Part shown: positions 1 through 11,298 of the stretch, piece by piece
Numbering within the stretch: the stretch's first letter is position 1
How the letters are laid out: each line of letters opens with the position of its first letter
From: CAVYWD01 sp963772225
Lineage (GTDB): Bacteria > Myxococcota > Myxococcia > Myxococcales > UBA5297
Assembly: GCA_963772225.1 (NCBI GenBank)
Contig: CAVYWD010000002.1
Location: forward strand, 682,001 to 746,000
DNA length: 64,000 bases
Direction: 5' to 3'
Position numbers and translations under genes: made by a program
The notes under the pieces: model-generated
The model's input: only the letters and a program-made list of their open reading frames with translations
What the model was told of the DNA's origin: nothing
The model's database searches: none

Positions 1-445
1 CCGCCTGCATGCCGCTGGAGACGAAGATATCGGCGATTTGTTTGACCAGCGTCTCGTTCAGCCCGTCGCATCCAAAGGTGTTCCAGGAATTCCAGCCCAT
101 GGGCGGCGTCGCCCCCAGGATGTTGCTCCCTCCTCCGTCCGATTCGGTTGCCCCGCCAGCGTCCGCATCCGCCGAGGGGCTTGCATCGCGCGCCCCTCCG
201 TCGGCGCCGGGGACGACCGCGCCGCCGCTGTCGGTGGCATCCGCGCCGCCGCTGTCAGAGGCGTCCGCGCCGCCGCCCGCGTCCTGGGAGCGGCCCGCGT
301 CTGGCGCCCCTCCCCCGCCGGTGTCCGAAACCAAACTGTCGCCTGCGCCGGGCGCCCCTCGGTCGTCGTCGAAGGTGCTTACCTCGCCGACAGGGCATGC
401 CGCGAGCGCCGCGGCAACGGACAGCATCCCGAGTCTGAGCCGCAT
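1..445 (-). CDS. GH27-type alpha-galactosidase lipoprotein, N-terminal part
   Basis: The gene is cut by the window edge, so only about 148 N-terminal residues are visible. Reading from ATG at 445, a signal peptide ends in a lipobox (Leu-Ala-Ala-Cys, Cys at residue 17), so the product is probably an outer-membrane or surface lipoprotein. A low-complexity linker rich in Asp, Ala, Gly and Ser follows, of the kind seen in several other secreted proteins here. The last 35 or so residues read TPPMGWNSWNTFGCDG, the hallmark start of the family GH27 catalytic barrel (alpha-galactosidase / alpha-N-acetylgalactosaminidase). The catalytic aspartates lie beyond the window. The likely role is removing alpha-galactosyl side groups from plant polysaccharides, which fits the xylanase and esterase lipoproteins at 11-19 kb. 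Confidence 0.8.
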   Translation of the reverse strand, partial: MRLRLGMLSVAAALAACPVGEVSTFDDDRGAPGAGDSLVSDTGGGGAPDAGRSQDAGGGADASDSGGADATDSGGAVVPGADGGARDASPSADADAGGATESDGGGSNILGATPPMGWNSWNTFGCDGLNETLVKQIADIFVSSGMQA

Positions 446-584
446 ACCGTTGAGATGCGCGAATCGCCGTCAACGGGTCACGCACTCCATCGGGCAGGCG
501 CGCAGGCGGTGGCGATGGCCTTCGCAGGTCTCGCCGTTCGGGGCTTCGCCCTTTGCTACTTTTGCTACTTTTGGTCCCCCGCGA

Positions 585-2585
<2,001 letters not shown>

Positions 2586-4740
2586 CAAGAATCTTCGCGA
2601 GGGCGGAGCTGTCGACGGCGGCGCTCGCCGCGGCCGGCGTCGGAGCATAGGCCGCCGCGTCCGCGGGAGCAGAAGCCGCTCGAGCCGGGCCCGAGATCGC
2701 CGTCGCTGCCGCAGCCGGCGCGGCGGCCCGAGCCCCCAGAGCCGCCGCGGGCGTCGGCAGCGCAACCCGCGCAGAGGGCGCGACCTGCGCCCTCGCGGCG
2801 GAAGCGACGACGGCGATCGGAGCGTCCCCGAGTCCCGGCGCTGGAGCCGGCGCGCCGGGCGCGCTCGCCGGAGCGCCCGACTTGACCTCGCCGACGAGGT
2901 CGATGACGAACTTCTCGATGCGCCTCATGAACTGCGCCAAGGTCCCCTCCCCGCGCTCGAGCTGCTTGAGCGCGAGCTCCCATTCCCCGGTGAGCTGCGG
3001 GCTCTTCACCGCCTCGTGGACGCGGTCGATGAGCTCCGCCCCGCGCGCCGTGGCAAAGAGCGATTTCCCGCGCCGCTCGGCGTAGCCGCGCGCGAGGAGC
3101 GTCTCCAGAATGGCCGCCCGGGTCGCCGGCGTGCCAAGGCCGCGCTCGCGCATCGCCTCCTCGAGCTCGCGGCTGTCGAGCGAGCGGCCGGCGGACTCCA
3201 TGGCGGTGAGGAGCGTGGCGTCGGTGAACCGGCGCGGCGGCTCGGTCTCCTTGTGGAGGACCTCCACTTTCTTCGCCGCCCGCTTCTGCCCCTCCTGGAG
3301 CCCGGGCGGAAGCGCGCGCTCGGAGTCGGCGGGGCCCTTGCGCTCGGCCGGGCGGCCGAGGTCCAGGTCGAGCGCCTTCCACCCGAGCTGCGTGACCACC
3401 GTCCCGGTCGAGCGGAACCGGTCGACCGAGGCGGGCGAGTCGCCTTCCCCGGGGCTCGCGACTTCGGTCACCACCTGCGTGACCCGGGTCTTGTGGTCCT
3501 GGTGCCACGCCATGAGCAGCCGCCGGCAGACGAGGTCGTAGACCCGCTCCTCGTCCGCGGAGAGCGCCTTCCCTTCGCGGCCGACCGGGGTGGGGATGAT
3601 GGCGTGGTGGTCCTGGACCTTGGCGTCGTCGACGCTGCGGCGGCCCAGGGGCCTTGCGCCGGTGCCGGGCGCGACGCGGTCGCCGTAGCGGACCGCGAGC
3701 GCGCACGCGACTTGGGCGGCTTCCGGCGCGACGGCGGTGGTCAGGTGCCGGCTGTCGGTGCGCGGGTATGAGAGAAGCTTATGCTTCTCGTAGAGGGACT
3801 GCGCGACGTCCAGAGTGGCCTTCGCCGTGAGCCCGAAGAGGCGGTTCGCGTGGCGCTGCAGCTCGGTCAGGTCGTAGAGGAGCGGCGGCGGCAGGCTGCG
3901 GTCGGCCCCGGACATGGAGGCGATGGCGCCCGGCCGCCCCAGGCATCGGGCCCGGATGGCCTCGGCCAAAGCGCCGTCGGGCGGGAGCCGCTGGGAAAGG
4001 CGCGCGTCGGCGCCGTCCGCGCCCGGCTTGGCGCGCGCGGGGTCGAACCAGGTGCCCTGGTAGGCGTCGGAGCCCCCGCCGAAAGTGGCCGCCACCTCGC
4101 AGTACTTCTCGGGCACGAAGCGCTCGATGGCCCGCTCCCGCTCGACGAGCATGGCGAGCGTCGGCGTCTGGACGCGGCCGACCGACAAGAGGTCGGGACC
4201 GAAGCGCACGGTATAGAGGCGCGACAGGTTCATGCCCACGAGCCAGTCGGCGCGCGAGCGGCCCTCGGCGGCGTCGGCCAGGCGGTCGAAGTCGCGCCAA
4301 GGTCGCAGCGCCGTGAACCCGGCTCTGATGGCCTGCGGGGTGAGCGAGCTGATCCAGAGGCGATCGACCGGCTTGCGGCAGCCGCAGAGGCGGTAGATGT
4401 ACCGGAAGATGAGCTCGCCCTCGCGGCCGGCGTCGGTGGCGCAGACGACCTTCTCCACCTCCGGCGCGTTGAGGACCTTGGCGAGGGCATCGAAGTGCCC
4501 GCGGGTGTTCTCCAGCGCCTTCAGCGGCCACTCGCCGGGGAGCATGGGGAGCCGCTCCAGGCGCCACGGCTTCCAGGACGGGTCCATCTCGTGCGGCTCA
4601 CAGAGGCCCACGAGGTGGCCGATGGCCCAGCTCACGACGTAGCCGCCGCCCTCGAGCGCGGCCTCCCGGCGGCGCTGGGCGCCGAGGACGGCCGCGAGGT
4701 CGCGCGCGACGGACGGCTTCTCGGCGATGACGGCGATCAA
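2586..4740 (-). CDS. topB: DNA topoisomerase III (N-terminal half of a TopB-RecQ fusion)
   Basis: This is a type IA topoisomerase. The N-terminal Toprim domain starts EKPSVARDLA, with the acidic motif ATDAGREGEL near residues 101-110. The catalytic Tyr is at about residue 325 in LLSYPRTDS. Topoisomerase homology runs to about residue 635. There is no C-terminal zinc-finger set; instead an Ala/Pro-rich linker of about 70 residues leads towards the RecQ helicase domain. The reading frame stays open to 1612, but downstream of 2586 it is a meaningless reading of recQ. The ATG at 4740 gives the canonical family start. Strand passage of single-stranded DNA coupled to RecQ unwinding is the expected joint activity. 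Physical fusion of the two would be the natural equivalent of the RecQ-Top3 complex. Confidence 0.88.
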
Positions 4741-5107
4741 CGCGGCGCTCCCGGCCGACTTAGAGCTTGGCGATTCAAGGCGAACGGGAGCTTACACCGC
4801 GGGGCCGACGCGGCGCGCCGCGAGGTTTTGCAGCTTTCCCGCTATCGCCGGCCCCGTTTCCCTCTTCTTTGCACCGGAGAACGCCGAACGTTCGGCACCC
4901 GCGCGGCGTTGGGAACGCTGGCGGGCGTCGTCTCGATGAGCGCCTTCGCGGTGGCCTATGCCTGGGCCGCGCGGGGCTGGGACGGGTTCCAGAGTCCCGC
5001 TCGGAGAACCTTCGAGCGGGCCGAGGCCTGGAAGCTCCCGTCCGGGGCAACTTGGACCTCGGCGCCTCTGCTAGGATGCCGCAATCACCTCTTCATCGAG
5101 GACTGCG
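4741..5107. promoter_or_regulatory. Divergent intergenic region between topB and a lipoprotein gene
   Basis: These 367 bases separate topB (minus) from the lipoprotein at 5108 (plus), so promoters for both should lie here. Open frames across it (for example 4727-4939) have no recognisable protein character. No clear -10/-35 pair or operator could be picked out. Confidence 0.35.
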
Positions 5108-5653
5108 ATGGGCCGAGCTCTTCCTCTGGTTGCAGCCGTTGTATGGGTCGCCTGTGCCCATTCCCCGAGCGCACCCGCGGCCCAGGCCGCCCTGCCCCCC
5201 GCAGCGCTCGCCTCCGCGCAAGCCGCTCCGGTCACCGGCGCTCCTGTGGCGACTGCACCCTTGAGCCCCACGGGGCCGGTGGTCGCTCAGTGGCGCGTCA
5301 AGAGCCGGGGCAAGGGCTTCCTGGAGCTGGTGGCGCGAATCGAGCGGCGCGATCTGTTGCAGGAGGTCCTCAAGGTCCACGTGCAGCTTCCCCGGGAGAT
5401 CACCGTCGAGTCGGGCCAGGTGGACTATTCGCTCGCCCCGGCCCAGGCGCCGGGCGTGGACGAGCGCGTGATCCGCCTCAAGTACACCGCCTTCCCCGAG
5501 GAGCCGCTGCTGCTCACGGTGGACGCCGAGGGCGACACCTTCACCCTGCACGCGACGAGCGACTACCGCTTCGCCAAGTCCAAGCTCCAGGACGCGAACG
5601 GCCGGAAGGCCGGCGCCGACGGTCCGGCGAAGTCGGCGGTCGCGGCGCCCTGA
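5108..5653 (+). CDS. Small putative lipoprotein of unknown function
   Basis: This is a 181-residue protein. The N-terminus is a short hydrophobic signal ending in VACAHS, a plausible lipobox with Cys at about residue 16. An Ala/Pro-rich spacer follows to about residue 55. The remaining 110 residues are a compact soluble domain (starting about PVVAQWRVKSRGKGF) with alternating hydrophobic residues suggesting beta strands, then a Lys/Ala-rich tail. I do not recognise the family. It stands alone, divergent from topB and about 160 bp upstream of the metallophosphoesterase gene. The start at ATG 5108 is fixed by the signal peptide. Confidence 0.65.
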   Translation: MGRALPLVAAVVWVACAHSPSAPAAQAALPPAALASAQAAPVTGAPVATAPLSPTGPVVAQWRVKSRGKGFLELVARIERRDLLQEVLKVHVQLPREITVESGQVDYSLAPAQAPGVDERVIRLKYTAFPEEPLLLTVDAEGDTFTLHATSDYRFAKSKLQDANGRKAGADGPAKSAVAAP

Positions 5654-5811
5654 AACGAGCCCACGCGCTCAGCCGCGCTTCACGATTTCGTTCGAGAAGG
5701 CTCCTCGCCGGTCGGCGCGCCGCTTGAGCCGACGGCGCATCCAATGATCTCGGGCGAAGGGCACGAGGCGCCAGCCGCGAGCCGGCTGCCTCGACAGCGA
5801 GGCGAGAGCGA

Positions 5812-7080
5812 ATGGGCGACAGCGAGTGCGCAGGCGAGCCAGAGGTCCAGCCGGAGGTCGACGGGGGAGCTGAGCGAGGTTCCTGGGTCGCCATGGCGCG
5901 CGGGCTCGCCCTGGCGGCGCTCGCTGTGGGGATCTTCGGCGGCGTCCACGCCTACGTGGCCCTGCGGCTCATCGAGGGCGCGCGCCTCGTAGGCGGCGCC
6001 GCGAGCCTCGCCTGGGCCGCGACCTTCGCCCTGTTTGCCTCCATCCCGCTGACGCTCCTGTTGCGCGGCGCTTTGCCGCGGCCTTTGGCCACCGCCGCTC
6101 TGCGCGCCGTCTATCTTTGGCTGGGCCTCCTCCCGCTGCTGCTCACCGCCGTCGCCCTGGCCGATGCCGGCTCGGCGGCCGCGGCGCTCGCGCGCGGCGC
6201 GCCGCTCTCCGAGCGATGGAGCCCAGGGCTCGCCGCGGCGGTCGTCGGCGCCTGTCTCCTGGCGCTGGCGTATGGCGTGCGCTCGGCGCTGGGGCCGCCG
6301 AAGATCGAGGAGCTCGACGTCCCCATCGACGGTCTAGGGCCGGGGCTCGACGGTCTGCGCATCGTCCAGATCAGCGACCTCCACGTCGGCGAAACCCTGC
6401 GCGCCGACTGGGTTCGACGCGTCGTCGACCAGGTCAATCGTCTCCGGCCCGACGTCGTCGCCATCACCGGCGACGTCGCCGACGGCGACGCCCGCGCTGT
6501 GCGCGAAGACCTCGCGCCCCTTCGCAGCCTCGCCCCCAAGCTCGGGTCGTTCTTCGTCACCGGCAACCACGAGTACTACAGCGGCGCCGAGGAGTACGAG
6601 GCGCTCCTGCGCGAGCTCGGCGTCCAGGTCCTCCACAACGAGCACCGGGTCCTCGCGCGCGGCGGCGACTCCCTCGTCGTGGCCGGCGTCACCGACGTGG
6701 AAGGCGGCCGCTTCTCGCCCGCTCACGCGCCCCGGCCCGACCTGGCGTTCTCGGGCGCGCCCGCAGGCGCTCCGCGCGTCCTGCTCGCGCACCAGCCGAG
6801 GGCCGCCTCGTCGGCGGCGCCGTTCGCCGTCGACCTCCAGCTCTCCGGCCACACGCACGGCGGCCAGGTCTTCCCCTGGATGCTGCTCGTCCGGCTCCAA
6901 CAGCCGGTCCTGAGCGGCCTCAAGGTCATCGACGGCGTCCGCGTCTACACGCACCGCGGAACCGGGTTCTGGGGCCCCCCGGTGCGCTTCGGCGCCCGCC
7001 CGGAAATCGCCTGCCTCACGCTGGTGCCCGGTGGGCGGTCGCGGGCCGCCCTGCCGGCGGACCGACGACAGATTGTTTGA
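5812..7080 (+). CDS. Membrane-anchored metallophosphoesterase (YkuE/YaeI-like)
   Basis: The N-terminal third has about four hydrophobic segments (residues ~28-52, 62-85, 98-118, 140-158). A calcineurin-like metallophosphoesterase domain follows, with its metal-binding motifs in order: DLHVG, GDVADGD, GNHEYY, a His in LLAHQP, and GHTHGG. This is the layout of YkuE/YaeI-type enzymes, several of which act on lipid phosphodiesters such as UDP-diacylglucosamine. The substrate here cannot be told from sequence. The orientation is plus strand, convergent with the SanA-like gene. A second in-frame ATG at 5893 would start just before the first membrane segment and is an alternative start. The final residues form an Arg-containing tail. 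Confidence 0.82.
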   Translation: MGDSECAGEPEVQPEVDGGAERGSWVAMARGLALAALAVGIFGGVHAYVALRLIEGARLVGGAASLAWAATFALFASIPLTLLLRGALPRPLATAALRAVYLWLGLLPLLLTAVALADAGSAAAALARGAPLSERWSPGLAAAVVGACLLALAYGVRSALGPPKIEELDVPIDGLGPGLDGLRIVQISDLHVGETLRADWVRRVVDQVNRLRPDVVAITGDVADGDARAVREDLAPLRSLAPKLGSFFVTGNHEYYSGAEEYEALLRELGVQVLHNEHRVLARGGDSLVVAGVTDVEGGRFSPAHAPRPDLAFSGAPAGAPRVLLAHQPRAASSAAPFAVDLQLSGHTHGGQVFPWMLLVRLQQPVLSGLKVIDGVRVYTHRGTGFWGPPVRFGARPEIACLTLVPGGRSRAALPADRRQIV

Positions 7081-7083
7081 GCT

Positions 7084-7857
7084 CTATTGCGCGTAGCCGA
7101 CGACCCGGTACACCGCGCGCCCGAAGAGCTCGCGAAGCGCGTCGGTGCTCGCCCCGAGCGCGCCCGACCGGGGCACCCAGCTCCCGGAGCGCCGGGCCGG
7201 GTCGTAGGAGCGGTAGTCCACCGGGAGCGCGTCGGGAGTCAGCCCCACCGCGTGAAAGCACCCCAGGGCTCGCTCCATATGGAAGGCGCTGGTGACGAGC
7301 ACCAGGCGATTCCACCCGCGCTCGCGGACGATTCGCGCCGACTCGACCGCGTTCTCGCGCGTGTTCCGGCTTCGCGCCTCGGCGACGACGCGCTCCGGCG
7401 CGATGCCCAGGCGCACGAGCTCGCGCGCGAAGACCGGCGCCTCGGCCAGCGCGCCCGGGCGGCGGTCGAGGGTGCCCGCGGACAGCAGGGCGTTTCTCGC
7501 CTTGCCTTCGTGGAGCAGCTCCAGCCCGCGCAAGAACCGCTCCCCGGCCGCGTTGAGCTCGGGCTCGCCGGCCTGCTCGGTCGCGTCGGGGTCGAGCCCG
7601 CCGCCCAGGACAATGACGGCGTCGTAGACCGCCCGCGGGTCGTAGGTCTTGGCCGCCGAGGCCTCGGCGCGGCGGTACAGGAAGCCCGCGACCGGTTCGG
7701 CCGAGAAGAGCCACAGCACCGCCGCCGAGAAGAGCGCCGCCGCGCTCGCCGCCCGCGGGCGCCGGCGCGCCAGGGCGGCCGCTGCCAGCGCGAGACCCAG
7801 CGCCCAGGTGAGCGGGCTCAACAGGAGGTCCAGCGTCTTGGACAGTTCGACGAACAT
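7084..7857 (-). CDS. SanA/ElyC/YdcF-like DUF218 membrane protein
   Basis: This protein of about 257 residues has two N-terminal hydrophobic helices (residues ~12-28 and 35-52). A DUF218 domain follows: a Rossmann-like core with the VIVLGGGL motif, the SRNTRENA segment and a LVTSAFHMERA segment typical of the family. E. coli relatives (ElyC, SanA, YdcF) affect envelope integrity and cell-wall precursor lipid handling, but no enzyme reaction is settled. The start is the ATG at 7857, just downstream of the stop of the preceding minus-strand gene (7872), so the two are probably cotranscribed. The same frame stays open upstream to 9726, but that extension is not part of this protein. Confidence 0.82.
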   Translation of the reverse strand: MFVELSKTLDLLLSPLTWALGLALAAAALARRRPRAASAAALFSAAVLWLFSAEPVAGFLYRRAEASAAKTYDPRAVYDAVIVLGGGLDPDATEQAGEPELNAAGERFLRGLELLHEGKARNALLSAGTLDRRPGALAEAPVFARELVRLGIAPERVVAEARSRNTRENAVESARIVRERGWNRLVLVTSAFHMERALGCFHAVGLTPDALPVDYRSYDPARRSGSWVPRSGALGASTDALRELFGRAVYRVVGYAQ

Positions 7858-7871
7858 CCGGGCATCCCCCC

Positions 7872-8898
7872 TCAGCGCCGCCGCCGCCGCTTTTCGCGGA
7901 GGAGGAGCGCCTCGGGCTCGCGGTTCGAGCTGACGTAGCGCTCCACCGCCGCCGGCGCCAGAGGGTCGGCCTTCTCCGCCGCGCAGTACCGGAGAAAGTC
8001 GATGAGCGTCTCCGTGACCTTCTCGAACCGTTCGACGACCGCCGGGCCCTCCCGGGCGAAGAGCGACGCCGCCCCCACCGCTCCCGCGCCCGCCGCGGCG
8101 ATGGCGCCAAGCCCCGACTGGAGCGCGGCGGAACGCCGAGGGTTCGCCCCACCGAAGAAGTTGGCGCGGCGCAGGTGGGTGGCGAGGAACAGGTTGCCCA
8201 GGCACGCCACCCCGGCCGCGAGCGGCACGCGGGGGGCCGTCGAGACCGCCTCGGCGACGAAGCGCTCGAAGCGGTCGAGCTCGGCCCGGGTGTCGAGGGC
8301 AAAAGCTCGCCCCGACGAGGTGAGGCCGGCGTCGAGGTCCTCGCCGATCTGCTCGGCAACCCGTCGGGCGAACTCGTCGCGGTCGCGGCGGGCGCGCTCC
8401 TCCGAGGTCAGATTCGAGCGGCGGCTCGAGCTCCGAGAGGTCGATCTCCTCTGAGGAGAGCAGGTCCAGCTCGCCGACCAGCGCCGCGCCCGCCTGCGGC
8501 TCCTCGTGGGCGTCGCGCGGGTCGGCTCGGGAGAGCGCCTGGCGGCACTCGCTCCAGATGGCCTGGAGGTAGGGGTCGTCGCCGACGAGCTCCTGGACCA
8601 CTCGCAGGTCTGCGGCGATGGCGGCCATGGTCGGCGCCAGCGCGTAAAAATCGCGCTGCGCGGCCTCGACCCCTTGGCGGGCGATGTCGAAGCAGACCAG
8701 GCAAGCCGCGAACTGCGCGCGTGGGCCGGGGCGCGCTCGGAAGAGCCGGAGGTAGAACGCGAGCCGCTCCGGGTCGCGGCGGAAGCGCGAGCAGAGCGCC
8801 AGAAGCTCGGGAGTCTCCAGGGCGCGCAGCTCGGAGCGGAGCTCGTCGCGTCCGGCGTCGTCTTGGGCGGCGCTGGGCGGTGGCGGCAGGCCGGGCAC
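7872..8898 (-). pseudogene. Unknown gene interrupted by a one-base frameshift
   Basis: The coding character changes frame near 8415. The N-terminal part reads through segments such as DELRSELRALETPELLALC and later LLSSEEIDLSELEPPLESDL. The C-terminal part in the next frame reads EERARRDRDEFARRVAEQIG and continues to the stop at 7872. Dropping one G in the GGAGG run joins them into a protein of about 340 residues. It is acidic and helical in its first half. The second half has a Gly/Ala-rich hydrophobic stretch (GLGAIAAAGAGAVGAA) that could enter a membrane, and the C-terminus is Arg-rich. I do not recognise the family. The start is uncertain; a GTG at 8898 is in frame. It lies upstream of and close to the SanA-like gene and divergent from the YprB-like gene. 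Confidence 0.55.
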
Positions 8899-9006
8899 GG
8901 GGCCATTCTGGCATGGCGTGCGCTGGATTGCTGCCCCCTCCGGGTGCTCCTCGTCGGCGCGACTTCGGACAGAATGCGACCTTCTCGGGATTTTCGGGAG
9001 CGCGCC

Positions 9007-9870
9007 GTGATCCGAAGGACCTTCCAGCTCATCCGCGGCGTCGGGCCCTCGCGCGAGCGCGACCTCTGGGCGCGCGGCATCGCGCAGTGGGACGACTTCC
9101 ACGCCGAGCTCGCGCGCAAGAACGTCGTCCTGTCGGCGCGGCAGGACCCCGGCGCCGAGGCCGCCTTGTGGCAGGCCGAGGAGGCGCTCGCCCGGCGGGA
9201 CCTCGCGGCCCTCGCCGGCCTGCTCCCGCCGCGCGAGCATTGGCGACTCCTGCGCGAGTTCGAGCCCGAGGCGGTCTACTTCGACATCGAGACCGACGGG
9301 CGCACGCGGGCGGCGCCGACGGTGGTGAGCCTCTTCCACGCGGGCGGCCACGAGGTCTTCATCCTGGGCCGCAACCTGGCCCTGCTGCCGGAGGCGATGG
9401 CGCGCTTTCCGCTCTGGGTGAGCTTCAACGGCAGCGTCTTCGACGTCCCGGCCCTCAAGGCGTACTTCGGCGCGTTCCCCGCGCCAGCGGCGCACGTCGA
9501 CCTGCGCTTCTTCTGCCGGCGCTTCGGGCTGCGCGGAGGGCTCAAGCATTTGGAGCAGACGCTCGGCTTCGGGCGCCCGCCGCACCTGTGCGGCGTCAGC
9601 GGCCTGGAGGCGGTGCTCCTGTGGCGCGAGATCCAGGCGACCGGCGACGTGGCCGCGCTGCGGCTCTTGGTTGAGTACAACCTCTACGACTCCATCCAGC
9701 TCAAGACGCTGGCGGCGCGCGCGCACAACCGCGCGCTCGAGGCGCTGGGCGTCGATGGCGCGCCGATGCCGGTCTTCGACCGGGGCGACGTCCTCTACGA
9801 CGTCACGCGAACGCTGCTGGCGCTCGGCCCGGAAGGAAGAGAGCGGGACGTATTCCCCGGGCGAAGATAG
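9007..9870 (+). CDS. YprB-like ribonuclease H-fold nuclease
   Basis: This protein of about 287 residues opens with a helix-hairpin-type segment (RTFQLIRGVGPSRERDLW). It then shows the DEDD/RNase H-like exonuclease fold: the first acidic motif YFDIETDG, a second motif around LWVSFNGSVFDVPAL, and a C-terminal YNLYDSIQLK motif with the last acidic residue. That order matches the YprB / RNase_H_2 family (metal-dependent exonucleases of uncertain substrate). The GTG at 9007 has a GGGAG about six bases upstream and fits the family start. An in-frame ATG at 8974 is an alternative. The gene diverges from the frameshifted unknown gene. Confidence 0.78.
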   Translation: MIRRTFQLIRGVGPSRERDLWARGIAQWDDFHAELARKNVVLSARQDPGAEAALWQAEEALARRDLAALAGLLPPREHWRLLREFEPEAVYFDIETDGRTRAAPTVVSLFHAGGHEVFILGRNLALLPEAMARFPLWVSFNGSVFDVPALKAYFGAFPAPAAHVDLRFFCRRFGLRGGLKHLEQTLGFGRPPHLCGVSGLEAVLLWREIQATGDVAALRLLVEYNLYDSIQLKTLAARAHNRALEALGVDGAPMPVFDRGDVLYDVTRTLLALGPEGRERDVFPGRR

Positions 9871-9910
9871 TCCCTTCGGCGCGAAATCTTGTGCAGGCTG
9901 GCAAAGACTC

Positions 9911-9987
9911 CAGGCCCCAGGCTCCAGACCCCAGGCTCCAGGAACTGCAGTGCCCGGAGCTTGGGGTCTGGAGCGGTCTGGAGCCTA
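9911..9987. repeat. Inverted-repeat hairpin region (CCAGGCTCCAGACC family)
   Basis: Several copies of a CCAGGCTCCAGACC-like word on the left are mirrored by GGTCTGGAGC-type words on the right, so the segment can fold into a long imperfect hairpin. It lies just after the YprB-like gene and before the four-helix-bundle gene. It could act as a terminator, but there is no clean T-run. Confidence 0.5.
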
Positions 9988-10109
9988 AGGCAACCCTCGT
10001 TTGTTCCGGGTCGGCCGGGTTGAACGAAGCCGCCTGCGGCGGCAGCTGGGGAGGTGAATCGGGTCTGGGACGTCGACGTCGACGCTTGACGTGGACGTGG
10101 ACGCTTGAC

Positions 10110-10150
10110 GTGGTCGGCGACGGCGACGTGGCCGTGGGCGGTCGTGTCGG
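10110..10150. repeat. Left inverted repeat flanking the four-helix-bundle gene
   Basis: This 41-bp arm is the reverse complement of 10515-10567, apart from two fewer copies of the hexamer GGCGAC. It ends only a few bases from the stop of the enclosed gene. The sequence outside it (10060-10110) is a degenerate GACGTGGACG repeat, and a diverged mirror image of that follows the right arm. Confidence 0.75.
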
Positions 10151-10153
10151 AAA

Positions 10154-10492
10154 TCAGCGACAGAGCTTGGTCAGCATGGCGACGATGCGCTCAAGCAGCT
10201 CGCAGCCTCGCCGACGTGCGGCAGTGTCGATGACCGTGAGCACGAGCAGGGCACCCAGGGCGGCGGCGCACTCCATCGCCGAACCGCGGGCGATGGCGTA
10301 GGTACGAGCTGCGTCTGCTTGTCCTGTCCGTCCAGCTGCTTCGGCGATGTTCAAGGGGATCGAACTGGCTGCTCGCCGAAGCTGGTCCAAGAATGCGGAG
10401 TTCCCTCGAGGTGCATCGGATGAAAGCTGCGAAGCCAAGGCAAGAAGCTCGATGGCTCGCTGGCTGACATCCATCTTCTGGAAGCTGAGCAT
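10154..10492 (-). CDS. Four-helix-bundle protein (23S rRNA intervening-sequence protein type)
   Basis: This protein of about 112 residues, read from ATG at 10492, has the S23/IVP signature. A helix (DVSQRAIELLALASQL) is followed by the family core LRRAASSIPLNIAEAAGR and a Tyr/Ala-rich third helix containing ARGSAMECAAALGALL. Such proteins are found inside intervening sequences of 23S rRNA genes and, very often, scattered in genomes near repeats. Their function is unknown. No rRNA sequence was recognised around it here. Instead it sits tightly inside an inverted repeat (arms 10110-10150 and 10515-10567). The frame extends upstream to 10759 only by reading the right arm as Gly-Asp repeats, so the ATG at 10492 is preferred. 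Confidence 0.8.
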   Translation of the reverse strand: MLSFQKMDVSQRAIELLALASQLSSDAPRGNSAFLDQLRRAASSIPLNIAEAAGRTGQADAARTYAIARGSAMECAAALGALLVLTVIDTAARRRGCELLERIVAMLTKLCR

Positions 10493-10514
10493 TCTGATCG
10501 CATAGCGAGCACCG

Positions 10515-10567
10515 CCGACACGACCGCCCACGGCCACGTCGCCGTCGCCGTCGCCGTCGCCGACCAC
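10515..10567. repeat. Right inverted repeat flanking the four-helix-bundle gene
   Basis: This 53-bp arm is the reverse complement of 10110-10150 with two additional GGCGAC units. Its inner edge lies about 22 bp upstream of the start codon of the enclosed gene. Confidence 0.75.
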
Positions 10568-11298
10568 GCCCACGTCGAGCGCCCACGTCAACGTGCGTGC
10601 CCGAAGAGGCGGGCTCGGCGGCGCTGGCATGCGGAGAAATAGACGCTCTCTGACCCCTCGCTCTCCAGCAGCGGGGGAGCCTGAGGACACTCTGCCGATG
10701 GGTTCTCTGTCCCTCGTGAATCCCGAGCCGAGAATCCGCTCTCGCACCTCCTGAGGCAAGAAACGATGGGAGTCGTGGAACCGGCCCTGTGGCCTTCGAG
10801 ATCGCCGCAGCGGTTCTTGTGTGCCCGCAGGCCAAAGCAGTTGGCCGAGAAACCCTTCTAGCTAGAAGAGCTCGGGCCGGCTCGGCGCCCCATCCACCCC
10901 TGAGAACGGCTTTGTTCAACTCGACGTTTGCGCGGCGCGCTACGATGCGAGCGCCGTGCTCGCGTCCACCGCGCCGCGCAAACGCCTGTTGGTTAGGTGC
11001 CCGCGGATCCGTTCGGCGACGATGGCATGGACGCCGCCCTCCGCGCGCTCTTGCGCGACGTCGCCTTTACGACTCACGACGGCCTCGCAACCACATCGCC
11101 CTAATCCGGCCGAGCCGGACCTCGCCGGCCCCCCAGCGACATCTGACCCAGATCCCACAGGGAAGCTCTCAGAACGCGTTGCGAGTGCCAGGTTCTGAAA
11201 CAGGTGCGGACATCAGGGCCAACCCTGAACTGAGCTCCGCAGCTCACCTCGGCGCGCTGAGTCAAGGCCGGGTTCTCGACTCTTGCGGAGAAATTGCG
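10568..11298. other. Intergenic stretch without a recognisable gene
   Basis: No frame shows convincing coding character over its length. A short plus-strand stretch near 10995-11104 (VPADPFGDDGMDAALRALL, then a stop) looks protein-like and may be a gene remnant. The promoter of the esterase gene at 11299 should lie at the right end. Confidence 0.4.

Noticed and set aside
7084..9726. An 880-residue minus-strand protein
   Set aside because: It joins an antisense reading of the YprB-like gene, part of the frameshifted unknown gene and the SanA-like gene. Only the last part is a complete real protein.
10110..10567. A 23S rRNA intervening sequence
   Set aside because: No 23S rRNA sequence was recognised on either side. 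The gene is a free-standing member of the family.
10154..10759. Longer form of the four-helix-bundle protein with a GDGDGD segment
   Set aside because: The extension translates the right inverted repeat. A normal family start exists at 10492.
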